NCBI GenBank assembly: GCA_019749805.1
Contig: JAIEPH010000045.1
Coordinates: forward strand, 24,113-88,112
Direction: 5' to 3'
Source: Mycobacteriaceae bacterium
Lineage (GTDB): Bacteria; Actinomycetota; Actinomycetes; Mycobacteriales; Mycobacteriaceae
DNA length: 64,000 nucleotides
The notes under the pieces were generated by a model. It worked only from the letters and a program-made list of their open reading frames with translations. It had not been told where the DNA came from and made no database searches. The position numbers and the translations under genes are program-made. This document shows positions 28,139 through 36,894 of the stretch, piece after piece; the stretch's first letter is position 1, and each line of letters begins with the position of its first letter.

Positions 28139-30403
28139 CTACCGAGCAGGCGTGAATCGCCGCAGTCGCAAGCTGTTGGTCACCACGAACACCGAACTGA
28201 AGGCCATCGCGGCGCCGGCGATCAGCGGGTTGAGCAGCCCGACGGCGGCCAACGGGAGTGCTGCGACGTTGTAGGCGAACGCCCAGAACAGGTTGCCTTT
28301 GATCGTGCGCAGGGTGGCGCGGGCCAGACGGATCGCATCAGGTGCGGCGCGCAGGTCGCCGCGCACCAGGGTCAGGTCGCTGGCTTCGATCGCGACGTCG
28401 GTGCCGGTGCCCATCGCCAGGCCGAGGTCGGCCTGGGCGAGTGCGGCCGCGTCGTTGACGCCGTCGCCGACCATCGCCACGACTCGCCCCTCGCCCTGCA
28501 GCTTCTTAATGACGTCGACCTTGTCGGCGGGCAGAACCTCGGCCACGACTTCGTCGATGCCGACCTGGTGGGCGACGGCCTGGGCGGCGCGGTGGTTGTC
28601 CCCGGTGAGCAGCACCGGGTGCAGACCGAGCGCGCGCAGCTCGCCGACCGCCGCGGCCGAGGTGTCCTTGACGGTGTCGGAGACCACGATCACCGCGCGG
28701 ATCGCGCCGTCCCAAGCGATCCACACGGGGGTGCGGCCCGCCGTTTCGGCTTCGTCGACGACCAGTTGCAGCGATTCGGGGGCGGTCAGCGCCCACTGCT
28801 CGCGCAGCCAGCTGTACCGGCCGGCGACTATGGCGTGGCCCTCGACGACACCGGAAACGCCTTGGCCGCCATGGTTTTCGAAGTTTTCGACTTCCGGCGG
28901 CGGGCCCAGCGCGGCGGCGTGGGCGGCGATGGCTCGGGCGATCGGGTGTTCGGAGGCGTGTTCGAGCGCGCCCGCCAGGCGCAGGGCCTCGGCCTCGGAT
29001 TCGCCGCCGGCGGCGTGCACCGAGGCGACGGCCATCCGCCCGGTGGTGACGGTGCCGGTCTTGTCCAGCACGATCGTGTCGATGCGGCGGGTCGATTCGA
29101 GGATCTGCGGGCCCTTGATCAGGATTCCCAGTTGAGCGCCGCGACCGGTGCCCACGAGCAGCGCGGTCGGGGTCGCCAGACCCAGGGCGCACGGGCAGGC
29201 GATGATCAGCACCGCGACCGCGGCGGTGAATGCGGCGGTCACCGAGTTTCCGGTTAACAGCCAGGCGGCGAGGGTGAGCAGCGCGAGCCCGATGACGATG
29301 GGGACGAATACCGCCGAGACCCGGTCGGCGAGGCGTTGCACCGGCGCCTTGCCGTTCTGCGCCTCGGTGACCAGGCGCGCCATCTGCGCGAGTTGGGTGT
29401 CGGCTCCGACGCGGGTGGCGCGCACGACGATCCGGCCGCCGGCGTTAACCGTGGCGCCGACGACGCTGTCGCCCGGTCCGACCTCGACGGGTACCGGTTC
29501 GCCGGTGAGCATCGACGCGTCGACCGCGGTGGTGCCCGAGGTGATGACTCCGTCGGTGGCGATCTTCTCGCCGGGGCGGATGACGAACTGGTCGCCGACG
29601 GCGAGTTGGCCGATCGGGATTCGGGTCTCGGTCGATCCATCGCGCAGCACGGCGACGTCTTTGGCGCCCAGGTCTAGGAGTGCGCGCAGCGCCGCGCCGG
29701 ATTGCCGCTTGGCACGGGCTTCGAAGTAACGCCCGGCCAGGATGAACACCGTGACGGCGGAGGCGACCTCGAGGTAGATGTGCGGTTCGGCGCTGCCGGT
29801 GGTCAGCAGGTCGAAGGTCATTGTCATGCCGGTCATGCCGGCGTGGGTGAAGAAAAGCGCCCACAATGACCATAGGTATGCGGCCGTAACTCCGACCGAG
29901 ATCAGGGTGTCCATGGTGGCGGCGCCGTGCTTAAGGTTGGTCCACGCGGCGCGGTGGAAGGGCAGTGCACCCCACACCACCACCGGCGAGGCCAGTGTCA
30001 GCGTCAGCCACTGCCAGTTGTCGAACTGCAGCGCCGGGACCATCGACAGCAGCACGACCGGCACGGTCAGCACCGTCGACACGATCAGCCGCTGCCGCCA
30101 GCCCGCGGCCTCGTCGGGTTCTGGCGGGCCGGCCGTCTCCTCGCGGGCCGCGTCGGGCAGCCGGGGAAAGGTGGCGGTGTAGCCGGTCGCCTCCACTGTC
30201 GCGACCAGATCCTCGGGGGCCACCTCGTCGGCGAAGGTGACCTTCGCTTTTTCGGTGGCAAAGTTGACGGTGGCGCTGACCCCGTCGAGTTTGTTGAGTT
30301 TCTTCTCGATACGCACGGCGCACGAGGCGCAGGTCATCCCGCCGATCGACAGCTCGACGCTGCGCGGGTTGTCAAGTTCGGCGGCGTGATCGGTGGTGCT
30401 CAT
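28139..30403 (-). CDS. copA: Copper-translocating P1B-type ATPase
   Basis: The 754-residue pump has one N-terminal HMA domain with GMTCASC (Cys 25 and 28), eight predicted helices, TGEPVP in the actuator domain, the metal-site motif IACPCALGLATP (about residue 404), DKTGTVTTGR (about 447), HP in SEHPIARA and MVGDGVNDAAAL. CPC with HMA marks the Cu(I)-exporting P1B-1 group, like mycobacterial CtpA, CtpB and CtpV. It follows copZ and csoR in one operon, the order seen in mycobacterial cso loci. CsoR should derepress it when Cu(I) binds. Confidence 0.95.
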   Translation of the reverse strand: MSTTDHAAELDNPRSVELSIGGMTCASCAVRIEKKLNKLDGVSATVNFATEKAKVTFADEVAPEDLVATVEATGYTATFPRLPDAAREETAGPPEPDEAAGWRQRLIVSTVLTVPVVLLSMVPALQFDNWQWLTLTLASPVVVWGALPFHRAAWTNLKHGAATMDTLISVGVTAAYLWSLWALFFTHAGMTGMTMTFDLLTTGSAEPHIYLEVASAVTVFILAGRYFEARAKRQSGAALRALLDLGAKDVAVLRDGSTETRIPIGQLAVGDQFVIRPGEKIATDGVITSGTTAVDASMLTGEPVPVEVGPGDSVVGATVNAGGRIVVRATRVGADTQLAQMARLVTEAQNGKAPVQRLADRVSAVFVPIVIGLALLTLAAWLLTGNSVTAAFTAAVAVLIIACPCALGLATPTALLVGTGRGAQLGILIKGPQILESTRRIDTIVLDKTGTVTTGRMAVASVHAAGGESEAEALRLAGALEHASEHPIARAIAAHAAALGPPPEVENFENHGGQGVSGVVEGHAIVAGRYSWLREQWALTAPESLQLVVDEAETAGRTPVWIAWDGAIRAVIVVSDTVKDTSAAAVGELRALGLHPVLLTGDNHRAAQAVAHQVGIDEVVAEVLPADKVDVIKKLQGEGRVVAMVGDGVNDAAALAQADLGLAMGTGTDVAIEASDLTLVRGDLRAAPDAIRLARATLRTIKGNLFWAFAYNVAALPLAAVGLLNPLIAGAAMAFSSVFVVTNSLRLRRFTPAR

Positions 30404-30455
30404 GTGCTGTCCTCTCCTTCACGTTCACGCATTAGCGAAGCGGTGCCGGGGTTTG

Positions 30456-30689
30456 TCAGTCGGTGGCCAGGCGGTAGTCGCCGGCCTCGTCGAGAGCGGC
30501 GGCGACCTCGTCGTTGCCGATCGGGGTGTCGCTGGTGACGGTGACGGTTGAGGCGCCTCCGGAGACCAGCTCTATGTTCACCGAGGTGACGCCGGGCAGC
30601 GCGGTGAGTTCCTTGGTGACCGCGCCGACGCAGTGAGCGCAAGTCATTCCGGTGACGGGGTAGCTGGCGGTGGTGGTGGTGGTGCTCAT
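30456..30689 (-). CDS. copZ: CopZ-like copper chaperone (HMA domain)
   Basis: The 77-residue protein is a single HMA domain with GMTCAHC (Cys 17 and 20), which carries Cu(I) to the ATPase encoded next. ATG 30689 has AAGGA nine bases upstream. The frame stays open to another ATG at 30809, also with GGAAGGA upstream; that form would add 40 residues containing a CSCC cluster. The gene lies between csoR and copA. Confidence 0.9.
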   Translation of the reverse strand: MSTTTTTASYPVTGMTCAHCVGAVTKELTALPGVTSVNIELVSGGASTVTVTSDTPIGNDEVAAALDEAGDYRLATD

Positions 30690-30855
30690 GGCGTTGTCCT
30701 TCGACGGAGTGATCGGAATGGATGCGGTCTGCGGTTGCGTGGAGCAGCAACTGCATCGGGCGGTTGCGGTCGCAGCCGGCGGCAGCGAGCGGGTGAGCTT
30801 CAGGTCCATGGTGTTGAGTCCTTCCGCGGTACGGGTCGGTCAGGAAATGGGTTGT

Positions 30856-31149
30856 TCAGGAGCGCACGAGACGCGCGATGGCCGCCGAAGCTTCGTTGAT
30901 CTTTTCCTCCGCCACGTTCCCGCCCGCCTGGACGGCGTCGCTGACGCAGTGCGTCAGATGTTCGTCGAGCAGTATCAACGCCATCGATCCCAGCGCTTTG
31001 GTGGTGGCCGAGACCTGGGTGAGCACATCGATGCAGTAGGTGTCTTCCTCGATCATCCGAGCCAGCCCACGCACCTGACCCTCGATTCGGCGCAGCCGCA
31101 GGACGTAGGCATTCTTGGAGTCCACATAACCCGGTGCGGTGGTGTCCAT
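30856..31149 (-). CDS. csoR: Copper-sensing repressor CsoR
   Basis: The 97-residue all-helical protein has the CsoR Cu(I) ligands Cys 39, His 64 and Cys 68 in DTYCID and HLTHC, and the basic surface RLRRIEGQVRGL. Apo-CsoR binds its operator and releases it with Cu(I). ATG 31149 has AAGGGG upstream. Two GC-rich dyads (31169 and 31199) lie immediately upstream, and copZ and copA follow, so it controls its own operon. A second CsoR-like gene is at 58955. Confidence 0.95.
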   Translation of the reverse strand: MDTTAPGYVDSKNAYVLRLRRIEGQVRGLARMIEEDTYCIDVLTQVSATTKALGSMALILLDEHLTHCVSDAVQAGGNVAEEKINEASAAIARLVRS

Positions 31150-31168
31150 CGTCGCCCCTTTCCTACAG

Positions 31169-31185
31169 ATACCCATGGGGAGTAC
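31169..31185. promoter_or_regulatory. Secondary CsoR-like dyad ATACCCATGGGGAGTAC
   Basis: It is an imperfect version of the box at 31199 and lies between it and csoR. Confidence 0.45.
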
Positions 31186-31198
31186 CCCTATCGGAGAC

Positions 31199-31217
31199 TA
31201 TACCCCCATGGGGTATA
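31199..31217. promoter_or_regulatory. CsoR operator TATACCCCCATGGGGTATA
   Basis: A 19-bp almost perfect palindrome 50 bp upstream of csoR. It has the GC-rich core with T/A flanks known for CsoR sites. Confidence 0.8.
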
Positions 31218-31324
31218 GGTTGGTCAAGGGGCGCCGCGGTGAGGGGCCCTACGACGTAGCGGCGGTATACCGGGCGAGGTGCTGGCCTCACCGGCCGTGA
31301 TGACGCAACTCCCCTGATCGTCGG

Positions 31325-31819
31325 TTAGCGCCTGGTGGTGAGCAGATCGGCGGCCTTGGCGGCCAGGGCCGGTGTACATGCGATGTCGTAACGCTCGGCG
31401 GCCAGGGTGGAGACGGACGTGAAGTCCCGGCGGCCGTGGGTGGCCCAATGTTCGACGAATCCGAAGATCGCCCCCCACACGGCGCCGATGAGCAGGCCGG
31501 CGAGCATGACGCCTAACCATGCGGCGCCGGCGGCGAACATTCCCAACAGCAGGCCGATGAACAAGCCCCACCATGCGCCGCCGGCCGCACCGGTGAGGGC
31601 GGCGCGTGCAGGGGTCATGCGGCCGGTGATGGCCTCCACGGTGCTCACGCCGTGGCCCACGATGCGTAGATTCTCCACGGGGAAATCCGCATCGGAGAGA
31701 TAGTCGACGGTGCCCTGCGCCTGGGTGTAGTCGCGGTAGCTGGCTATTACCCGATACTCGGCGCTGGCAGCGGCTTGGCTGGCCGGGTCGTCGAAAGATT
31801 GATCGCGATGGCTGTCCAT
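31325..31819 (-). CDS. Glycine-zipper membrane protein, general-stress 17M-like
   Basis: The 164-residue protein has an N-terminal domain like general stress protein 17M (YRVIASYRDYTQAQGTVDYL, strand-helix pattern) and two Gly/Ala-rich hydrophobic segments (about 85-130) of glycine-zipper type, followed by a soluble end. GAGGAG precedes ATG 31819. It lies between phosphoketolase and the cso operon on the same strand. Related actinobacterial proteins are stress-associated; the function is unknown. Confidence 0.75.
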   Translation of the reverse strand: MDSHRDQSFDDPASQAAASAEYRVIASYRDYTQAQGTVDYLSDADFPVENLRIVGHGVSTVEAITGRMTPARAALTGAAGGAWWGLFIGLLLGMFAAGAAWLGVMLAGLLIGAVWGAIFGFVEHWATHGRRDFTSVSTLAAERYDIACTPALAAKAADLLTTRR

Positions 31820-31904
31820 GGTTTCTCCTCCTTGGTGGTTGGGTTCGGGTTCGGATGCCGACGTTCCGGGCGGCTCGACCCGGCGGCGACAGTCGGGATC
31901 TGGT

Positions 31905-34319
31905 CTAAGAGGGCCAGGTCCAGCCGCTGATGGCGGGGTCGTCCTCGCCGTGGGCTCGGGTGTAGGCGCGGGCGCGCAGCCGCGCGTCAACCATCCGCTG
32001 GCGCAGCGCCGCCGCGGCGGCGCCCAGGCCCGGTACCCGGTCGATGACGTCGATGACCAGGTGGAAGCGGTCCAGGTCGTTGAGCATGACGAGGTCGAAC
32101 GGAGTGGTCGTGGTTCCTTCCTCCTTATAGCCGCGGACGTGGATGTTGACGTGGTTGGCCCGCCGGTAAGTGAGCCGGTGGATCAGCCACGGGTAGCCGT
32201 GGTAGGCGAAGATGACCGGCCGGTCCGGGGTGAACAGTGCATCGAACTGGGCGTCGGGCAGCCCGTGCGGGTGTTCGGTATCGGGCTGCAGCCGCATCAG
32301 ATCGACCACGTTGACGACCCGCACCCGCAGGGCGGGCAGGTGTTGTCGCAGCAGCGCCGCGGCCGCGAGCGTTTCTAGGGTCGGGACGTCGCCCGCGCAG
32401 GCCAGCACCACGTCCGGCAGCCCGTCGGCGCCGTCGCCGCCGTCGTTGCCGGCCCATTCCCAGATTCCCAGCCCGCGGGTGCAGTGCGCGACCGCCTCCT
32501 CGATGTCCAGATAGGACAGCGCCGGCTGCTTGCCGGCCACGATCAAGTTGATGTACTGGCGGCTGCGCAGACAGTGATCGGCCACCGACAGCAACGTGTT
32601 GGCGTCCGGCGGCAGATACACCCGCACGATCGCCGCCTTCTTGTTCACCACATGGTCGATGAACCCGGGGTCCTGGTGGGAGAACCCGTTGTGGTCCTGG
32701 CGCCACACGTGCGAGGTCAGCAGGTAGTTCAGCGACGCGATCGGCGCCCGCCACGGTATGTCGTTGGTGACTTTGAGCCATTTCGCGTGCTGGTTGACCA
32801 TCGAATCCACGATGTGGATGAACGCCTCGTAGCAGGAGAACAGGCCGTGCCGGCCGGTGAGTAGATAGCCCTCCAGCCAGCCCTGGCACAGGTGCTCGGA
32901 GAGCACCTCCATGACACGTCCCGCCCGCGCGAGGTGCTCATCGGTGGGCAGCGATTCGCCTTGCCACACCCGGTCGGTTTGCTCAAACACCGCGCCGAGC
33001 CGGTTGCTGGCGGTCTCGTCGGGGCCCATCAGCCGGAAATTGTGGGGGTTGTCCCGGATGACGTCACGCAGGAACGCCCCGAGCACCCGCGTCGCCTCGT
33101 GCAGCGCCGTGGCCGGCGCGGGGACCGCGACGGCGTAGTCGCCGAAGTCGGGCAGCCGCAGCGGCTTTAGCAGCTGCCCGCCGTTGGCGTGCGGACTGGC
33201 GCTCATCCGCGCACACCCGGTCGGCGGCAGCGCCGCCAGCTCCGCGATCAGCGCGCCGGCCTCGTCGAACAATTCCTCGGGCCGGTAGCTGCGCAGCCAC
33301 TCCTCGAGCTGGCGCAGATGCTCGGGATTGTCGGCCAGATTGGCCAGCGGCACCTGATGCGAGCGCCAGGTCCCCTCCGTGGGGAGGCCGTCGACCTCCT
33401 TCGGACCGGTCCATCCCTTGGGCGTCGCTAAGACGATCAGCGGCCAGCGCGGCCGCTGCGTGTCGCCATCTTCTCGAGCGGCCCGCTGAATCCTGGCGAT
33501 CTCGGTGACCGCGTCGTCCATCGCTGCGGCGAGGTCCTGGTGAACCTGTGCCGGGTCGTGGCCTGACACCACATACGGCCGGTGTCCGTAGCCCTGCAGC
33601 AGGTCGATCAGCTCGTCGTCGGGGATGCGTGCCAGGACCGTCGGGTTGGCGATCTTGTAGCCGTTGAGGTGCAGGATCGGCAGGACGGCGCCATCGTGGA
33701 CCGGGTCGAGGAACTTGTTGGACTGCCAACTCGCCGCCAGCGGCCCGGTCTCAGCCTCGCCGTCCCCGACGACGCAGGCCACCAGCAGGTCGGGGTTGTC
33801 GAACGCGGCACCGTAGGCGTGCGCCAACGCATAGCCCAGCTCGCCGCCCTCATGGATGGAGCCCGGGGTTTCCGGGGCGACGTGGCTGGGGATGCCGCCG
33901 GGGAAGGAGAACTGCCGGAACAGTCGGCGCAGGCCGTCGGCATCGCGGCTGATGCCGGGGTAGACCTCGCTGTAGGTGCCCTCCAGGTAGGCGTTGGCTA
34001 CGAGTCCCGGGCCACCGTGGCCCGGGCCGATCACATACATCGCGTTCAGCCCGCGCCCGCGGATGACCCGGTTGAGGTGGGCGTAGATCAGGTTGAGTCC
34101 GGGCGTGGTCCCCCAATGCCCGAGCAGCCGCGGCTTGACATGATCGAGCTGCAGAGGTTCGCGCAGCAGCGGATTATCCAGCAGATAGATCTGCCCGACC
34201 GACAAGAAATTGGCCGCCCGCCAGTACGCATCCAACAGACGCAGATCGTCGGGTGACAGCGGGCCGGACGCGCCTGGCCGGGCGGTGCTGAGGTCGGAAG
34301 TCGGGGTGGTGACGCTCAT
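31905..34319 (-). CDS. xfp: Phosphoketolase (xylulose 5-phosphate/fructose 6-phosphate)
   Basis: The 804-residue protein is full length for Xfp. It splits xylulose 5-phosphate or fructose 6-phosphate with phosphate to acetyl phosphate and a sugar phosphate, using thiamine diphosphate. Family blocks visible include LGHWGTTPGLN, GPGHGGPG, the ThDP-binding GDGEAETGPLA and YHGYPWLIHRL. AGAGGAG lies upstream of ATG 34319. Acetyl phosphate can be used for ATP without respiration, which fits a stress island that also holds a Complex I-like operon. It sits between the CPD-type ATPase and the stress protein gene. Confidence 0.95.
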   Translation of the reverse strand: MSVTTPTSDLSTARPGASGPLSPDDLRLLDAYWRAANFLSVGQIYLLDNPLLREPLQLDHVKPRLLGHWGTTPGLNLIYAHLNRVIRGRGLNAMYVIGPGHGGPGLVANAYLEGTYSEVYPGISRDADGLRRLFRQFSFPGGIPSHVAPETPGSIHEGGELGYALAHAYGAAFDNPDLLVACVVGDGEAETGPLAASWQSNKFLDPVHDGAVLPILHLNGYKIANPTVLARIPDDELIDLLQGYGHRPYVVSGHDPAQVHQDLAAAMDDAVTEIARIQRAAREDGDTQRPRWPLIVLATPKGWTGPKEVDGLPTEGTWRSHQVPLANLADNPEHLRQLEEWLRSYRPEELFDEAGALIAELAALPPTGCARMSASPHANGGQLLKPLRLPDFGDYAVAVPAPATALHEATRVLGAFLRDVIRDNPHNFRLMGPDETASNRLGAVFEQTDRVWQGESLPTDEHLARAGRVMEVLSEHLCQGWLEGYLLTGRHGLFSCYEAFIHIVDSMVNQHAKWLKVTNDIPWRAPIASLNYLLTSHVWRQDHNGFSHQDPGFIDHVVNKKAAIVRVYLPPDANTLLSVADHCLRSRQYINLIVAGKQPALSYLDIEEAVAHCTRGLGIWEWAGNDGGDGADGLPDVVLACAGDVPTLETLAAAALLRQHLPALRVRVVNVVDLMRLQPDTEHPHGLPDAQFDALFTPDRPVIFAYHGYPWLIHRLTYRRANHVNIHVRGYKEEGTTTTPFDLVMLNDLDRFHLVIDVIDRVPGLGAAAAALRQRMVDARLRARAYTRAHGEDDPAISGWTWPS

Positions 34320-34421
34320 GGGTTGCTCCTCTGTATTGGCGGTAGACACGAGACGGGTGTGACGCATCCGCGGTGTCGGCAACGGGTCAGGCTCGGCGCG
34401 CGTCCAGCCGCGCCGGCGGGG

Positions 34422-36878
34422 CTACTGAACGCCGACCGGTGATGGCTCTCCGGATGGCTTCACCGCGGCGGCATCGGGTTGTGGTGGTTGCGGTAGTCGC
34501 AGCCGTTTGAGCATCAGGGCGTTGACCGCGACGATCAGGCTGGACCCCGACATCGACAGGGCGGCGATCTCTGGGCGAAGCACCAGGCCCAGTGAGGGTT
34601 CGAAGACGCCGGCGCCGATGGGCAGGGCGATGACGTTGTAGCCGACCGCCCATCCCAGGTTTTGCCGCATCTTGCGCAGCGTGCCCCGCCCGATCCGCAG
34701 CGCGATGGGCACGTCGAGCGGGTCCGAGCGCATCAGAACCAGGTCGGCGGTTTCGATTGCCACGTCGGTGCCGGCACCGATCGCGATGCCCAGATCCGCC
34801 TGCGCCAGCGCGGGGGCGTCGTTGACGCCATCACCGACCATCGCGACCTTCTTCCCTGAACGCTGCAGTTCGGCGATTTTGGTGGCCTTGTCGCCGGGCA
34901 GCACTTCGGCGATGACGGTGTCGATGCCCAGCTGCCCGGCGATGCGCTGGGCGGTGGCCTCGTTGTCACCGCTGAGCATGACCACCTCGACGCCCAATTC
35001 ATGCAGCGCGGAGACGGCGTCTGCGGAGGTTTCTCGGGCGGCGTCGGCCAGGGCGATCACCCCGATCCCGCGCCCGTCGACGGCCACCAGCACCGCGGTG
35101 CGGCCGGTCGAGGCGAGCTCGTCGCGCCGATCGATCACCGAACCGAGGTCGACGTTGTCGGCGGCCATGAGTTTGCGGTTGCCGACCGCAACGCGGCGGC
35201 CTGCCACGTCGGCGGTGGCGCCGTGCCCGGGCACGTTGCGGAACCCGTCCAGCGACAGTCGCGGCACCCCACGGTCGGCGGCGTAGCGCACGATCGCGCC
35301 GGCCAGCGGATGTTCGGATTCGCGTTCGACGGCGGCGACGAGGGCGAGCAGCTCGTCCTCGCCGATGCCGTCGGTGACCACGTCGGTGACTTCGGGTTCG
35401 CCCTTGGTCAGGGTGCCGGTCTTGTCCATCACCACGGTGTCGATGCGCGCCGAGGTTTCCAGCGCGGTGGCGTTCTTGAAAAGCACCCCGCGTTTGGCGC
35501 CCAGTCCGGTGCCGACCATGATCGCGGTGGGAGTGGCCAAACCGAGCGCATCGGGGCAGGTGATGACGACCACGGTGATCGCGAACAGGAGTGCCATCTG
35601 CACGCTGTCACCCGCCAGTAGCCACACCAGGAAGGTGCCGGTGCCGCCGATCAGCGCGACAAATACCAGCCAGAACGCGGCCCGGTCGGCCAGCCGCTGG
35701 CCGGGGGCCTTCGAATTCTGGGCCTCCTGCACCATGGCCACGATCTGGGCGAGCACGGTGTCGGAGCCGACCTTGGTGGCACGCACCCGCAGGGTGCCGG
35801 TGGTGTTGATCGACGCGCCGATCACCGCCGAGCCCGGCGCTTTGGTTACCGGCAGGCTTTCCCCGGTGACCATGGACTCATCGATTTCGGAGTTGCCTTC
35901 CTCGACGGTGCCGTCGACCGGGATCTTTCCGCCCGGCCGGATGAGCAGCAGGTCTCCGACCACGACCTCGGCGGTGGGGATCTCGATCGGTTCGCCGTCG
36001 CGCACGACCACCGCCATCGGCGGCGCCAGCTCCAGCAAGGTGCGGATGGCGTCGTTGGCGCCGCCGCGGGCCCGCATCTCGAACCAGTGCCCGAGCAGCA
36101 CGAACGCGGTCAGCACGGTGGCGGCCTCGTAGAACACCTCGCCGCCGCCGGTGACGGTGATGGCGAGGCTGTAAAGCCAGCCGGTGCCGACGGCCACCGC
36201 GACCAGCACCATCATGTCCAGGGTCCGCGCCCGCAGTGCCCGGTAGGCGCCGTCGAAGAAGATCCAGGCCGAGTAAAAGATCACCGGCAAGCTCAACAGC
36301 AACGTGAACACGTCGTCGCGCAGCCCGAACGGTGCCGGCACTGTGAATCCGAGGACGTCACGTCCGATCGGCGACCACAACAGGATCGGGATCGACAACA
36401 CCGCGGCCACCAGGAAACGATTCCGCATATCGCGCACCATGTCCTGCATCGACGCCCCCGCATGTCCGCCGTGCCCCATCGCCTCCTGCGGGGTTCGCAC
36501 CGCCGCCGCCCCCGCCTGGGCTTCATGTCCGGTGTGGTCGTCGGCGACCGCCACCGCGTGGTCGTGGGCCTGCTCGGTGGGGTGGGCGTGTGCGGTGGGG
36601 GGTGGATCCGGTTCCTCCATCGGGTCGCACACGTGATGGGGCACCGACTGCCCGGCGCAGTGGAAGCCGCAGTCGCGCACCCAATCGCGCAGCTGCGCCA
36701 GCGACGTCACCCGCGGGTCGAACACAACCGTCGCGGTCTGCGCCACCGGGTTGGCATGGACCTGCAGGACACCGGGGCGGCGGCCCAGCACCGCGGTGAT
36801 CCGGTTTTGTTGCGACGCCCACTGCATTCCCCGCACGTCGAGCACGGCAGTGCTGCGATCTTTCGGCTGTTCGGTCAT
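34422..36878 (-). CDS. P1B-type ATPase with CPD motif, degenerate HMA domain and His-rich linker
   Basis: The 818-residue pump has standard P-type motifs: TGESLPV, DKTGTLTKGE (about residue 485), SEHPLAGA and VGDGVNDAPAL. Its metal-site motif is TCPDALGLATP (about 442), CPD instead of CPC or CPH. The N-terminal HMA-like domain has lost its cysteines (GMQWASQQ), and a His-rich linker follows (HAHPTEQAHDHAV and MGHGGHAG). A His-rich N-terminus recalls CopB-type pumps, so divalent copper or another divalent metal is possible. ATG 36878 is favoured, with AAGGG upstream; ATG 36893 is in frame. MFS exporter precedes it in the operon. Confidence 0.9.
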   Translation of the reverse strand: MTEQPKDRSTAVLDVRGMQWASQQNRITAVLGRRPGVLQVHANPVAQTATVVFDPRVTSLAQLRDWVRDCGFHCAGQSVPHHVCDPMEEPDPPPTAHAHPTEQAHDHAVAVADDHTGHEAQAGAAAVRTPQEAMGHGGHAGASMQDMVRDMRNRFLVAAVLSIPILLWSPIGRDVLGFTVPAPFGLRDDVFTLLLSLPVIFYSAWIFFDGAYRALRARTLDMMVLVAVAVGTGWLYSLAITVTGGGEVFYEAATVLTAFVLLGHWFEMRARGGANDAIRTLLELAPPMAVVVRDGEPIEIPTAEVVVGDLLLIRPGGKIPVDGTVEEGNSEIDESMVTGESLPVTKAPGSAVIGASINTTGTLRVRATKVGSDTVLAQIVAMVQEAQNSKAPGQRLADRAAFWLVFVALIGGTGTFLVWLLAGDSVQMALLFAITVVVITCPDALGLATPTAIMVGTGLGAKRGVLFKNATALETSARIDTVVMDKTGTLTKGEPEVTDVVTDGIGEDELLALVAAVERESEHPLAGAIVRYAADRGVPRLSLDGFRNVPGHGATADVAGRRVAVGNRKLMAADNVDLGSVIDRRDELASTGRTAVLVAVDGRGIGVIALADAARETSADAVSALHELGVEVVMLSGDNEATAQRIAGQLGIDTVIAEVLPGDKATKIAELQRSGKKVAMVGDGVNDAPALAQADLGIAIGAGTDVAIETADLVLMRSDPLDVPIALRIGRGTLRKMRQNLGWAVGYNVIALPIGAGVFEPSLGLVLRPEIAALSMSGSSLIVAVNALMLKRLRLPQPPQPDAAAVKPSGEPSPVGVQ

Positions 36879-36894
36879 CGCAAAGCCCTTCATG

